Shown here: positions 1 through 8,260 of the stretch, in pieces | How positions within the stretch are numbered: position 1 is the first letter of the stretch | Layout of the letters: each line of letters opens with the position of its first letter | Source of the DNA: Limisalsivibrio acetivorans | Lineage (GTDB): Bacteria > Chrysiogenota > Deferribacteres > Deferribacterales > Geovibrionaceae | Direction of reading: 5' to 3' | DNA: 64,000 bases | NCBI RefSeq assembly: GCF_000421105.1 | Contig: NZ_ATWF01000001.1 | Coordinates: 592,930-656,929, forward strand | The notes under the pieces: model-generated | What the model was told of the DNA's origin: nothing | The model's database searches: none | Seen by the model: the letters and a program-made list of their open reading frames with translations, nothing else | Translations under genes and position numbers: made by a program

Positions 1-1371
1 ACAGCCTTCGGCCAGGGGGATAAGGAATTCCCCGCAGACGGCGTCGTCACAGGATGCGGACTAGTAAACGGAAAAGCGGCCTATGCCGCCAGTCAGGATT
101 TCACCGTAGCGGGCGGAACTGTGGGTGAATCGGGTGCGGATAAGATTCGTGAGGTGATGGAAAACGCCCTGAAAACCGGGGATCCCTTCATCTTCATAAA
201 CGACAGCGGCGGTGCACGGATCCAGGAGGGTGTGGACGCACTATCCGGATACGGCAAGATATTCTACCGCAACGTACTACTCTCCGGTGTTGTGCCTCAG
301 ATAAGCATAATCGCAGGGCCATGCGCAGGTGGAGCGGCCTACTCTCCGGCACTCACGGACTTCATCGTTCAGATACGCCGTGAGGGGCAGATGTATATAA
401 CAGGCCCGAAGATCATCAAAGAGGTAACCGGTGAGGATGTAACCTCCGAGGAACTGGGGGGAGTGGAGAGCCATTCGGTGTACTCCGGCGTTGTCCATTT
501 CTCCGCAGAAAACGGATACGAGGCGATGAATATCACGAAGCGCCTGCTCACCTTCCTCCCCAGCAACAATACCGAGGACCCGCCCTACTACCCCGAATGC
601 GACGAACAGGCGATACCATCGGATGAATACCTTAACACCCTTGTTCCCTCAGACACCAAACAGCCCTACGACATGCATGATATCATCCAGCGCATCGTAA
701 CTGGCGGTGACTTTATGGAGGTTATGGAGCATTTTGCACCGAACATAATCATAGGCTTCGGCAGGCTGAACGGCTCCACCGTTGGCGTTGTGGCAAACCA
801 GCCGATGAGCCGTGCGGGTGTTCTCGATATCAACTCCTCGGATAAGGCGGCACGCTTCATTCGCTTCTGCAACGCCTTCAACATACCTATACTCACCCTC
901 GTTGATGTACCAGGATTCCTCCCGGGGCTTGATCAGGAGTACGGGGGCATCATACGCCACGGCGCAAAGATGCTCTTTGCCTATGCAGCGGCCACGGTCC
1001 CCAAGATAACCGTCATCGTACGCAAGGCATACGGCGGTGCATACCTTGCCATGTGCTCCAAGGAGATGGGTGCGGACAGGGTTTATGCCTGGCCCACGGC
1101 GGAGGTTGCCGTCATGGGTGCTGAAGGTGCATCCAAGATCCTTTTCAAGAAAGAGCTTGAGGAGGCTGAGGACAAGGATGCCAAGCGTGCAGAGCTCATA
1201 GAAAAATATAAGGAAGAGGCCACAAAGCCATACATAGCAGCCTCCAGAGGCTACATAGACGATATTATCGAACCGGCATACACCAAGGGTATCCTCGCAC
1301 AGGATCTTCAGATACTCAAAACCAAAAGGGACGTCAGGCCGCAGAAGAAGCACGGCCTAATCCCCCTTTAA
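1..1371 (+). CDS. mmdA: Methylmalonyl-CoA decarboxylase alpha subunit (carboxyltransferase), 5'-truncated by the window
   Basis: Carboxyltransferase subunit that moves the carboxyl group of (S)-methylmalonyl-CoA to biotin on the MmdC carrier. The reading frame is open to base 1, so the N-terminus (about 60 residues by comparison with the usual 510-520) lies outside the window and the GTG at 121 is not the start. Crotonase-like motifs of the acyl-CoA carboxylase beta family are visible: NDSGGARIQEG near the front, AGPCAGGAAYSPALTD, VDVPGFLPG and KAYGGAYLAMCSKEMGAD in the second half. The family alone would also fit propionyl-CoA carboxylase beta. The adjacent mmdD, mmdC and the membrane subunit mmdB decide for the Na+-pump decarboxylase. 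Confidence 0.9.
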   Translation, partial: TAFGQGDKEFPADGVVTGCGLVNGKAAYAASQDFTVAGGTVGESGADKIREVMENALKTGDPFIFINDSGGARIQEGVDALSGYGKIFYRNVLLSGVVPQISIIAGPCAGGAAYSPALTDFIVQIRREGQMYITGPKIIKEVTGEDVTSEELGGVESHSVYSGVVHFSAENGYEAMNITKRLLTFLPSNNTEDPPYYPECDEQAIPSDEYLNTLVPSDTKQPYDMHDIIQRIVTGGDFMEVMEHFAPNIIIGFGRLNGSTVGVVANQPMSRAGVLDINSSDKAARFIRFCNAFNIPILTLVDVPGFLPGLDQEYGGIIRHGAKMLFAYAAATVPKITVIVRKAYGGAYLAMCSKEMGADRVYAWPTAEVAVMGAEGASKILFKKELEEAEDKDAKRAELIEKYKEEATKPYIAASRGYIDDIIEPAYTKGILAQDLQILKTKRDVRPQKKHGLIPL

Positions 1372-1382
1372 GGCAGGCAGAT

Positions 1383-1742
1383 ATGCAGAGCAACATGTCA
1401 TTCGCCATCACTCTCTCTGTGGTAGGGGTACTTATTGTTTTCGTATCCCTATTTCTCATATCCACCCTCGTATCCTTTATGCGCAGGATGGACGAGAGAT
1501 GGCAGAACAGAGAAAAAGAGGAAGAGGCGGAGAAACTCACTAAGGAGCCGAATATTGACACCACCACCGTTGTACTTATTTCGGCGGCGGTTTCGGCGGT
1601 TCTTATGCAGAGGTTCAGGATTAAAACCATTAAAAGAATACATTCGCCGGAGGCAAAAACAGCCTCATGGTCCTTCCAGGGGCGTGCCGTACTCCACGGC
1701 TCCCATGTTCTTCCGGTGAAACACGAAAGAGGATACAGATGA
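1383..1742 (+). CDS. mmdD: Methylmalonyl-CoA/oxaloacetate decarboxylase small subunit (OadG/MmdD-like)
   Basis: Small assembly subunit of the sodium-pumping decarboxylase that tethers the carboxyltransferase to the membrane subunit. The 119-residue product has one N-terminal membrane segment (about residues 6-30), a charged Glu/Lys linker and a basic C-terminal part with the SWSFQGRA and SAAVSAVL patterns seen in OadG-type proteins. It starts 11 bp after mmdA, and its TGA overlaps the ATG of mmdC (ATGA), which indicates translational coupling. The gene is weakly conserved as a family, so the call relies on context as well as topology. Confidence 0.8.
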   Translation: MQSNMSFAITLSVVGVLIVFVSLFLISTLVSFMRRMDERWQNREKEEEAEKLTKEPNIDTTTVVLISAAVSAVLMQRFRIKTIKRIHSPEAKTASWSFQGRAVLHGSHVLPVKHERGYR

Positions 1743-2152
1743 AGCTCAAGATTACAGTTCACGGAGTTGCATACGAAGTTGATGTAGAGGTCCTTGATCC
1801 CGGTGAGGAGATGACGGTACCCAGTGCTCCCCTACCCCAGATGCAGATGCCGCAGTCTGCACCATCAGCAGGGCCGGCCCCTTCGGCTGCTCCACCCAGA
1901 GCCCCCAAGGGCCCCGCACAGAACAAACCAGCCATGAGCGGCGGCGACGTTACCTCACCCATAGCCGGAACCGTTGTGGAGGTTAAATGCTCCCCCGGAC
2001 AGGATGTGAGCGAAGGGGATATTATAATCATCATCGAGGCGATGAAGATGAACACCTCCATAGCCGCCCCCGCTTCGGGTAAGATCAAAACCATCAAGGT
2101 GAACAAAGGGGATTCCGTAACAGAGGGTCAGGCACTCGTAGAACTGGAGTAA
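1739..2152 (+). CDS. mmdC: Biotin carboxyl carrier subunit of methylmalonyl-CoA decarboxylase
   Basis: A 137-residue biotinyl carrier. It has an N-terminal segment (MKLKITVHGVAYEVDVE), a Pro/Ala-rich flexible hinge (about residues 28-66) and a C-terminal biotinyl-lipoyl domain with the EAMKMN motif; Lys103 is the biotinylation site. The ATG at 1739 overlapping the mmdD stop is chosen over an upstream in-frame extension because the protein then begins exactly at the conserved first strand. The carrier shuttles CO2 from MmdA to MmdB, 6 bp downstream. Confidence 0.93.
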   Translation: MKLKITVHGVAYEVDVEVLDPGEEMTVPSAPLPQMQMPQSAPSAGPAPSAAPPRAPKGPAQNKPAMSGGDVTSPIAGTVVEVKCSPGQDVSEGDIIIIIEAMKMNTSIAAPASGKIKTIKVNKGDSVTEGQALVELE

Positions 2153-2158
2153 TCCGTC

Positions 2159-3286
2159 ATGGACATTTTATTGAATTTTATACACTCCGGAGCTGTGGGA
2201 AACTTCACCTTCGGAAACCTTATAATGCTGGTGGTGGGGTGCGTTTTCATATGGCTCGCCATCACCAAGGACTATGAACCCCTCCTGCTGGTGCCCATAG
2301 GCTTCGGCGTTCTTGTGGGGAACATCCCGTTCAGCGAAGGGATGAACATCGGCGTATACGAAGGGGGAAGCGTTCTCTCGATCCTCTATCAAGGTGTGAG
2401 CCAGGGTTTTTATCCTCCGCTCATCTTCCTCGGTATCGGGGCGATGACCGATTTCTCCTCCATGCTCTCCAACCCGAGGCTTATCCTCCTCGGTGCGGCG
2501 GCGCAGGCGGGGATATTCATCACCTTCTTCGGCTCGGTGCTTCTCGGATTCAGCAACGAACATGCAGCGGCCATCGGTATCATAGGCGGAGCGGACGGCC
2601 CTACGGCTATCTTCCTCTCCTCCAAGCTCGCCCCTGAATATCTGGGTCCCATCGCCATTGCGGCCTATTCATACATGGCTCTCGTGCCGGTTATACAGCC
2701 CCCTATCATAAAGCTTCTTACCAGCAGAGAGGAGAGGCTCATCCGTATGAAGCCGTCAAAGCCGGTAAGCAAGCGCCTGAAGATAATATTTCCCATCGTT
2801 GCCTTCATGGTAACCGCCTTCATTGCGCCCGGCTCCATTACACTGCTGGGTATGATGTTCTTTGGTAACGTCCTTAAGGAATCCGGCGTTACGGAGAGGC
2901 TGGCAAATACGGCACGTAATGCACTTATCGATATAGTTACCATCCTTCTCGGCTTCACAGTGGGAACATCAACCGATGCGACACGCTTTCTGACCCCCGA
3001 TTCCATAAAGATCTTCGCACTGGGTGCGGGCTCATTCTGCGTGGCGACGGCTTGCGGTATCATATTTGCGAAGCTGATGAACGTTTTCTGCAAGGATAAG
3101 ATAAACCCGATTATAGGAGCGGCAGGGGTTTCCGCTGTGCCCGATTCAGCAAGGGTTTGCCAGAATGTGGGCGCCCATGAGGATCCTAACAACTTCCTCA
3201 TAATGCACGCTATGGCACCCAACGTTGCGGGCGTTATCGGTTCTGCGGTGGCGGCGGGTATATTCCTCTCCACCTTCTCAGGATAG
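2159..3286 (+). CDS. mmdB: Sodium-translocating decarboxylase beta subunit (integral membrane)
   Basis: The Na+ channel/decarboxylase subunit: it releases CO2 from carboxybiotin and exports Na+. The 375-residue protein has about ten hydrophobic segments and the hallmark GIIGGADGPTAIF motif followed by YSYMALVPVIQPP, both diagnostic for the OadB/MmdB/GcdB family. The C-terminal NPIIGAAGVSAVPDSARV region carries the second conserved signature with Asn/Ser residues of the Na+ site. Length matches the family. It is the last gene of the operon and converges on the next minus-strand gene with 1 bp between the stop codons and no room for a dedicated terminator. Confidence 0.95.
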   Translation: MDILLNFIHSGAVGNFTFGNLIMLVVGCVFIWLAITKDYEPLLLVPIGFGVLVGNIPFSEGMNIGVYEGGSVLSILYQGVSQGFYPPLIFLGIGAMTDFSSMLSNPRLILLGAAAQAGIFITFFGSVLLGFSNEHAAAIGIIGGADGPTAIFLSSKLAPEYLGPIAIAAYSYMALVPVIQPPIIKLLTSREERLIRMKPSKPVSKRLKIIFPIVAFMVTAFIAPGSITLLGMMFFGNVLKESGVTERLANTARNALIDIVTILLGFTVGTSTDATRFLTPDSIKIFALGAGSFCVATACGIIFAKLMNVFCKDKINPIIGAAGVSAVPDSARVCQNVGAHEDPNNFLIMHAMAPNVAGVIGSAVAAGIFLSTFSG

Positions 3287-3287
3287 T

Positions 3288-4715
3288 TTAAAGACGGCGG
3301 GCACTCTCAAGGATACTGCTCACCATCTTCTTGAAGATAAGACCGTGAAACGGCAGGACGGAGTACCAATAAAGCCGTCCTGCCAATCCTTTGGGGTAGA
3401 AGTAGGCGTTCTGATATATGTAGTCCTCCCCTACGATAAACTCCAGCCAAGCCTTGCCGGGGAGCTTCATCTGGGCGGCAAGCACAAGGCGTACACCCGG
3501 CTTTAGATCCTCCACCTTCCAAAAATCCACACTGTCGCCAACCCTGAGCTCGTCACGCTCACGGCGCCCCCTGTTAAGCCCTACACCGCCAAAGACCTTA
3601 TCTATAAAACCTCTTATACGCCAAAGGAAATCGTAACCATACCAGCCGGTATCGCCGCCGATGGAGATAACAGCATGGAAAACCTTATAGGGGGGAACAT
3701 CGCCTATGGGGAGCTTTTTCCGGTCCACAAAGACCGAGTGTTCCATATCCTCATCCTTAACGACATCGCATACCTCCCCCATGGTGCTGTCGCACCACCG
3801 GCTTACTACCTGACGATGCTCTATCTCACGTATAGCCTTGCGGACGCACTCCTCATAGCTCGCAGGGACAATCTCCGGGAAATACCTGGCTGCGTTGTCG
3901 TTCATCTTAACGGTTTCATACCTCAGCCCCTCCACAAGCGCCCTTGCAACGGATACAGGAACGGGTGTGAAGAATGTAAGCCAATATGAGGCGAGCTTTG
4001 GTGAAAGCACCGGAACGGGGATAACCTTCCGGTTGAGCCCCATCTCCTTTGCGGCAAGCTCGAGGAGTTCTTTGAATGTGTGTACACCAGAGCCAATATC
4101 TACAGTAAGGTTCCCTTCTATATTCAGGAAACGTGCACGATCCAGATAGGTAAGCACATCATCAATGCCGATGGGCTCTGTGTCGTTAAGTACCCATTTT
4201 GGTGCTGTCATCACAGGGAGCTTCTGTACAAGGTTGCGGATTATCTCATAGCTGGCGCTTCCGGAGCCTATTATAACGCCGGCACGGAAGGAGGTTACAC
4301 CCGTTTCCTCCGGTTTTGCACCAAGCACTTCACCGGTTTCGTTACGACTAACAAGATGCTCGCTGGAGTTTTTGGGATCCCCGAGTCCACCCAGATACAC
4401 AATACGCTTAACACCATTTGCGATACATGCCTCTCGAAAATTTTCAGCACTTATGACATCAAGGTTTCGAAAGCTCCCCTTGGAGCCCATGGAGTGAATA
4501 AGGTAATACGCCACATCGATCCCTTCCAGAGCTTCATGCAGGCTCTTTTCATGGAATGTATCACCTTCATAAACCTCCACTCTCTCTGGAAGCTGGATCG
4601 AAAGTTTGTCTTTGTTACGTACGAAGAGCCTTAGACTGAGACCTTCATCACCAAGAAGTCTGTGCAGGAGCCTGCGCCCTATGTATCCTGTGGAGCCCGT
4701 GAGAAGAACTTTCAT
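3288..4715 (-). CDS. NAD(P)-binding SDR-family oxidoreductase with C-terminal DUF2867 domain
   Basis: A 475-residue two-domain protein. The N-terminal 300 residues form an extended/atypical short-chain dehydrogenase Rossmann domain with TGSTGYIG at residues 6-13 and YYLIHSMGS, FREACIANGVKRIVYLGGLG; the C-terminal 140 residues match the DUF2867 pattern (YGYDFLWRIRGFIDKVFGG, LPGKAWLEF). This architecture resembles YbjT-like proteins; the substrate is unknown. The ATG at 4715 is preferred over a GTG two codons upstream. It is isolated from its neighbours except that it lies 73 bp after a co-directional LuxR-type regulator gene. Confidence 0.8.
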   Translation of the reverse strand: MKVLLTGSTGYIGRRLLHRLLGDEGLSLRLFVRNKDKLSIQLPERVEVYEGDTFHEKSLHEALEGIDVAYYLIHSMGSKGSFRNLDVISAENFREACIANGVKRIVYLGGLGDPKNSSEHLVSRNETGEVLGAKPEETGVTSFRAGVIIGSGSASYEIIRNLVQKLPVMTAPKWVLNDTEPIGIDDVLTYLDRARFLNIEGNLTVDIGSGVHTFKELLELAAKEMGLNRKVIPVPVLSPKLASYWLTFFTPVPVSVARALVEGLRYETVKMNDNAARYFPEIVPASYEECVRKAIREIEHRQVVSRWCDSTMGEVCDVVKDEDMEHSVFVDRKKLPIGDVPPYKVFHAVISIGGDTGWYGYDFLWRIRGFIDKVFGGVGLNRGRRERDELRVGDSVDFWKVEDLKPGVRLVLAAQMKLPGKAWLEFIVGEDYIYQNAYFYPKGLAGRLYWYSVLPFHGLIFKKMVSSILESARRL

Positions 4716-4788
4716 AAACACACACCAGTATTAGGTTTTTGTTATATACATAATAACGCCCAAAGAGATGTATTACAACGTAATGTGT

Positions 4789-5367
4789 TTAGATAAGCCC
4801 TGCACTGCAGGCATAGCCGACAAGTGAGGCTGTATTGGTCAGATTAAGCTTCTGGAGCATCTTGTTTCTGTGCGTATCTACTGTGTTCTTGCTTATAAAG
4901 AGCTCATCGGCGATCTGTCTGCTCGTTTTCCCCGCTGCAATCAGCTTAAGGATCTCACACTCCCGAACGGTAAGGAAATCCTGAATAGCTGCATTAAAGC
5001 CATTACCCACACCGCTGAGAAAGAGCTTGATATTCTCCGCAGTTTTACTCATGCAATCCTCAACGTAGACAAAGCTCTCTATTTTATATTTCTGGGAATA
5101 ATAACCTAAAAGCGGATTACTGTAGGATGATGCGAGAAGCATTGCGCATTCGTGACGGGAATTATAGACAGAGGATATAAGATTATCTCCAATCCCTCGC
5201 GAAAAGATGTCGATGATCATCGCTTCCGGTTTTTTTTCTTCAAAAAGTGATAAAGCACTCTCATGTGACCCTGCTGAGAAAAGGCATACTCCGCCCATTT
5301 TTTGTATAAGCTCTGTAAGAGACTCACGATAGATTGTGTTAGTGCTTGCAATGCCAACGTTTTCCAT
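4789..5367 (-). CDS. LuxR/NarL-type DNA-binding regulator with atypical receiver-like domain
   Basis: 192 residues. The C-terminal GerE/LuxR helix-turn-helix is clear (about residues 128-185: LTVRECEILKLIAAGKTS, then RQIADELFISKNTVDTHRN). The N-terminal part has receiver-like predicted fold and an Asp at position 53 in the usual phosphorylation position (MIIDIF). However, the acidic pair at the end of strand 1 is replaced by uncharged residues (ASTN) and the conserved lysine near the end is absent (SFVYVED). It may therefore respond to something other than a kinase phosphoryl group. No sensor kinase is adjacent. Targets are unknown; the co-directional DUF2867 oxidoreductase downstream is a possible one. 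Confidence 0.78.
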   Translation of the reverse strand: MENVGIASTNTIYRESLTELIQKMGGVCLFSAGSHESALSLFEEKKPEAMIIDIFSRGIGDNLISSVYNSRHECAMLLASSYSNPLLGYYSQKYKIESFVYVEDCMSKTAENIKLFLSGVGNGFNAAIQDFLTVRECEILKLIAAGKTSRQIADELFISKNTVDTHRNKMLQKLNLTNTASLVGYACSAGLI

Positions 5368-5591
5368 AGCCCACCAAATAAATGATAGTTAACATGTTCA
5401 TTTTTACATTAACCGCAATCTTATATGGTGTAAATACTAACAAGTATGTATTTTGGAAATTATATTAATAAGGTAATTCTCTTAAGAAAAAGATCAATTC
5501 TACATATTTGAAATGAGATTTCAGTCATCTATTGGATTCATCAATAGTACACAGTAGGGCTACATTGACAATGCATATCAACTTATAATAC
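5368..5591. other. AT-rich intergenic region between two minus-strand genes
   Basis: About 220 bp with no convincing ORF. It holds the upstream region of the LuxR-type gene. A TTGACA box at 5569-5574 followed by TATAAT at 5588-5593 on the plus strand is spaced only 13 bp apart, so it is not accepted as a promoter. Confidence 0.5.
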
Positions 5592-5617
5592 ACACCCCGC
5601 TCCGACGGGGTGTTTTT
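5592..5617. terminator. Stem-loop terminator below the CBS-ACT gene
   Basis: Perfect 8-bp stem ACACCCCG (5592-5599) / CGGGGTGT (5606-5613) with a 6-nt loop, followed on the plus strand by a T-run and preceded by it (as A-run) on the minus strand. It sits 10 bp after the stop of the minus-strand gene at 5627 and probably ends that operon. The T-run is on the better side for plus-strand transcripts, so it may also protect against read-through in the other direction. Confidence 0.65.
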
Positions 5618-5626
5618 CTAGTTACT

Positions 5627-6310
5627 TTAAAGTATATCCTCGGGTATGATTTCATCCACATCTATTACGCTTGTGAGATTGAAGTTTGCGGCTCTAAGCT
5701 CCTTAACCGTTTTGTCAATCTCCTCCTGATCGCCGTTTATACGGATAACAACATCCCTGGTTCCCTCTGGCTTATTCTTGAGGAAGAATGTCGACAGGCT
5801 TACAATATTCAGTTTGTTGTTATCGATAATAGATGTCATTTCATGAAGGGCACCTTTACGGTCCTCCACAAGGATAGCGATGCGGGTACTCTGGTGGCTA
5901 ACCCCCATTGATTCAACAAAAATGTCGAATATATCCACTGCGGTAATAATCCCCACAAGGGTGCCGTCATCATTCACAACGGGTAAACCGCCGAACCTCT
6001 TGTCTCTAAGGATTAACGCTGCTTTTTCAATAGGGCTGTCCGGGTGAACTGTGATAACATCCGTATTCATGGCATCGGAAACAACGGTCTTTGCCAGAAG
6101 ACGCTTAAGCTCATACACATCGAGGGAGCTCGCCTTTGAGGGGGTGAACTCCTTGATATCCTTCTCGGTGATGATTCCGAGGAGCTTATCGTTCTGTACA
6201 ACGGGAAGGCGGCGTATATTATTCTCCTGCATAAGGTGTTTCGCATCAAGGATGGTATCATCCTTATTGACTGTTATCAGGTCCTTTCTCATCCAGTTTT
6301 TAACAAACAT
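5627..6310 (-). CDS. CBS-domain pair plus ACT domain protein (AcuB-like)
   Basis: 227 residues: two CBS motifs (about residues 5-60 and 78-132; MRKDLITVNKDDTILDAKHL and TDVITVHPDSPIEKAALI) followed by an ACT-like domain (about 140-215, RIAILVEDRKGALHEMTSII). CBS pairs bind adenine nucleotides and ACT domains bind small ligands such as amino acids, so this is likely a cytosolic metabolic sensor. It is the last gene of the first Liv operon, 7 bp after the PaaK-like gene. The second Liv operon also encodes an ACT protein, which suggests the ACT module reports on the transported or activated acid. A direct catalytic role is not evident. Confidence 0.82.
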   Translation of the reverse strand: MFVKNWMRKDLITVNKDDTILDAKHLMQENNIRRLPVVQNDKLLGIITEKDIKEFTPSKASSLDVYELKRLLAKTVVSDAMNTDVITVHPDSPIEKAALILRDKRFGGLPVVNDDGTLVGIITAVDIFDIFVESMGVSHQSTRIAILVEDRKGALHEMTSIIDNNKLNIVSLSTFFLKNKPEGTRDVVIRINGDQEEIDKTVKELRAANFNLTSVIDVDEIIPEDIL

Positions 6311-6317
6311 ATCTCAC

Positions 6318-7490
6318 CTACCTTTCCTTAAGGTGTTCCCTTCGGTCACGTACTTCCGTTTTTTCAATGGTATCATCTATCTGAACCTCATTCAACCTGA
6401 GGCCGAACCGCTCCTTAAAGGCTGTTGCCACACTGCTCTCATCACCACTTTTGAGTACTACCTTCAGAGCATCGGAGCCTGTTTCATCCCTGAATACATC
6501 AAGAACTCCCTCCGAGCCAAGCTCGTCACGCATGAATGTTTCCACCTGCCAGTAGTGGATAAAAACACCCTTAACCTTAACAGAGGCATCGGAGCGACCA
6601 AATATACCGGCTATCTTGCCCTCATCACGCTTATCGGAGATGCTCCCGGGAGCGGTCATGGAGAGATCCCCAGTGGCAAGCCTTAGGTAGGGGGTGGTCC
6701 TGTTCATGAATGTAACCACAACCTCCCCTATCTCACCATCCTGAACGGGTTCCCATGTCTGTGGATCAAGGATCTCTAGGAACTGAGCATCCGTATCCAC
6801 GTGCATACCCTCCAGATCCTCATGCTCGGTGGATATAAGCCCCAGCTCTGCAGTACCGTAGCCCTGGTACACACTCACTCCGAAGGTCTCCCTGAAAAGG
6901 CGTCTGTCGTCCTCGGTGAGCTTTTCTGCAATAAGATAGGCCTTTGTTACAGTATTCTCATCACCAAGCTTCTCAAGGCATTTAAGAAGGTATGTACGGG
7001 TTCCTATGAAAGCTGTGGCCGAGGTCTCCTTGATGAGATCTGCGCCTGCTGTGCTGTCCGCCGTTCCCATGGGTATAACGGCGCACCCAATCTTGGCACA
7101 TGCTTCATCAAACATATCCCCTGCGGGGCTCATATGGTAGCTGAAGCTGTTAAGAACAATATCCCCGACGAGAAAACCTGCTTGTTCAAGCGCCTTATAG
7201 AACCTGAAGTGCTCATACTCCTCACCCTTGAGGTTGAATATTGGGCCTGGTGACTTGAATATCTTTGTTACAAAACCGAACTGGAAGAGATTCTCCGCAG
7301 GTATCCTTCCACCCTGCATCTCGGAAAGCTCACGCTTACTCAGGGGCTTTACCTTCCTGAGGTCATCGAGGGTTTTTATCTCAGAGCATTTTACGCCGGA
7401 GCGCTCCTCCTGGAACCGTACCAGGGGGTGTGTACCATCCATCTCCGAAAAAAACTCTGCAACCTTGGAAAAGTCTCCTATGAAAGCCAT
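6318..7490 (-). CDS. PaaK-like adenylate-forming protein lacking the canonical P-loop motif
   Basis: 390 residues related to phenylacetate-CoA ligase: YQGYGTAELG (A5 type), LRLATGDLS (A7 type with Asp) and GRSDASVKVKGVFIHYWQVE (A8 type) are present in order. The glycine/serine-rich ATP phosphate-binding loop, SSGTTG in the two PaaK proteins elsewhere in this window, is replaced by KSPGPIFNLKG at residues 79-89. The N-terminus is about 40 residues shorter than PaaK. It may be a weak or altered-specificity ligase or a non-catalytic partner. The gene begins inside the 3' end of livF (13-bp overlap) with AGGAG 7 bp before the ATG. Confidence 0.78.
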   Translation of the reverse strand: MAFIGDFSKVAEFFSEMDGTHPLVRFQEERSGVKCSEIKTLDDLRKVKPLSKRELSEMQGGRIPAENLFQFGFVTKIFKSPGPIFNLKGEEYEHFRFYKALEQAGFLVGDIVLNSFSYHMSPAGDMFDEACAKIGCAVIPMGTADSTAGADLIKETSATAFIGTRTYLLKCLEKLGDENTVTKAYLIAEKLTEDDRRLFRETFGVSVYQGYGTAELGLISTEHEDLEGMHVDTDAQFLEILDPQTWEPVQDGEIGEVVVTFMNRTTPYLRLATGDLSMTAPGSISDKRDEGKIAGIFGRSDASVKVKGVFIHYWQVETFMRDELGSEGVLDVFRDETGSDALKVVLKSGDESSVATAFKERFGLRLNEVQIDDTIEKTEVRDRREHLKER

Positions 7491-8260
7491 CTCTTTCTCC
7501 TGCGGTAGTGTTTAACGTCACGAAAGCTCTTCTTGCCCACTGCGCCCAGATAGAACTCCCTGACGTCATCGTTTTCCTTAAGCTCGGAACTCTCACCATC
7601 CAGAACCACGCGACCGTTTTCCATGATGTAGCCGTAATGCGCTGCAGACAGTGCCATGCTCGCATTCTGTTCAACGAGCATGATGGTTGTCCCCTCCTCA
7701 CGGTTAAGGGTGGTTATAATATTAAATATCTCCTTAACCAGCAGGGGCGCAAGGCCCAGGGAGGGCTCATCCATCAGGATAAGCTTAGGCGCAGCCATAA
7801 CCGCCCTTCCGATGGCGAGCATCTGCTGTTCGCCGCCGCTCATGTAGCCGGCTAGCTGGCTCCTTCTGTCCTTAAGACGGGGGAAGTATGTGTACACCCT
7901 CTCTATGGAAGTGGGGATTGAATTACCCGGACGGGTGTATGCTCCTGCGATAAGGTTCTCCTCAACGGTCAGATCCTTGAAGACCCTTCTCCCCTCCATG
8001 ACCTGGAAGATCCCTGATTTCACGATCTCAGAGGCATCAGCTTTGTCGATGCGCTCACCGTTAAAGCGGATCTCGCCATCGGTAATTTCGCCGTCATCGG
8101 GGCGGAGCAGACCGGACACAGCCTTTAGGGTTGTGGTCTTACCAGCTCCATTGGAGCCGAGGAGGGCAACGATCTTACCCTCCTCAACATCCATGGAAAG
8201 TCCTTTTAAAACAAGAATTACGTCGTTGTAAACGACCTCTATATTACTGATATTCAGCAT
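7478..8260 (-). CDS. livF: Branched-chain amino acid-type ABC transporter ATPase (LivF)
   Basis: Second ATPase of a HAAT/Liv importer. Walker A GSNGAGKTT (about residues 35-43), ABC signature MSGGEQQ, Walker B LILMDEPSLG and the LivF-type LVEQNASMAL switch region are all present. 260 residues, slightly longer than usual because of a basic C-terminal tail (KHYRRRKRWLS). Its ATG overlaps the TAA of the binding-protein gene (TAATG), so the two are translationally coupled. Transport substrate is probably an amino, aromatic or other carboxylic acid given the co-operonic CoA ligases. Confidence 0.93.
   Translation of the reverse strand: MLNISNIEVVYNDVILVLKGLSMDVEEGKIVALLGSNGAGKTTTLKAVSGLLRPDDGEITDGEIRFNGERIDKADASEIVKSGIFQVMEGRRVFKDLTVEENLIAGAYTRPGNSIPTSIERVYTYFPRLKDRRSQLAGYMSGGEQQMLAIGRAVMAAPKLILMDEPSLGLAPLLVKEIFNIITTLNREEGTTIMLVEQNASMALSAAHYGYIMENGRVVLDGESSELKENDDVREFYLGAVGKKSFRDVKHYRRRKRWLS

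Noticed and set aside
121-123. GTG at 121 as the start of mmdA
   Set aside because: The same frame is open upstream to base 1 and the upstream translation continues the family pattern.
649-1353. Minus-strand open frame opposite mmdA
   Set aside because: Overlaps a strongly conserved carboxyltransferase and shows no protein-family pattern.
5569-5593. TTGACA and TATAAT as a plus-strand promoter for a small RNA ending at the terminator near 5613
   Set aside because: The spacer is only 13 bp, and the -10 would overlap the terminator stem.
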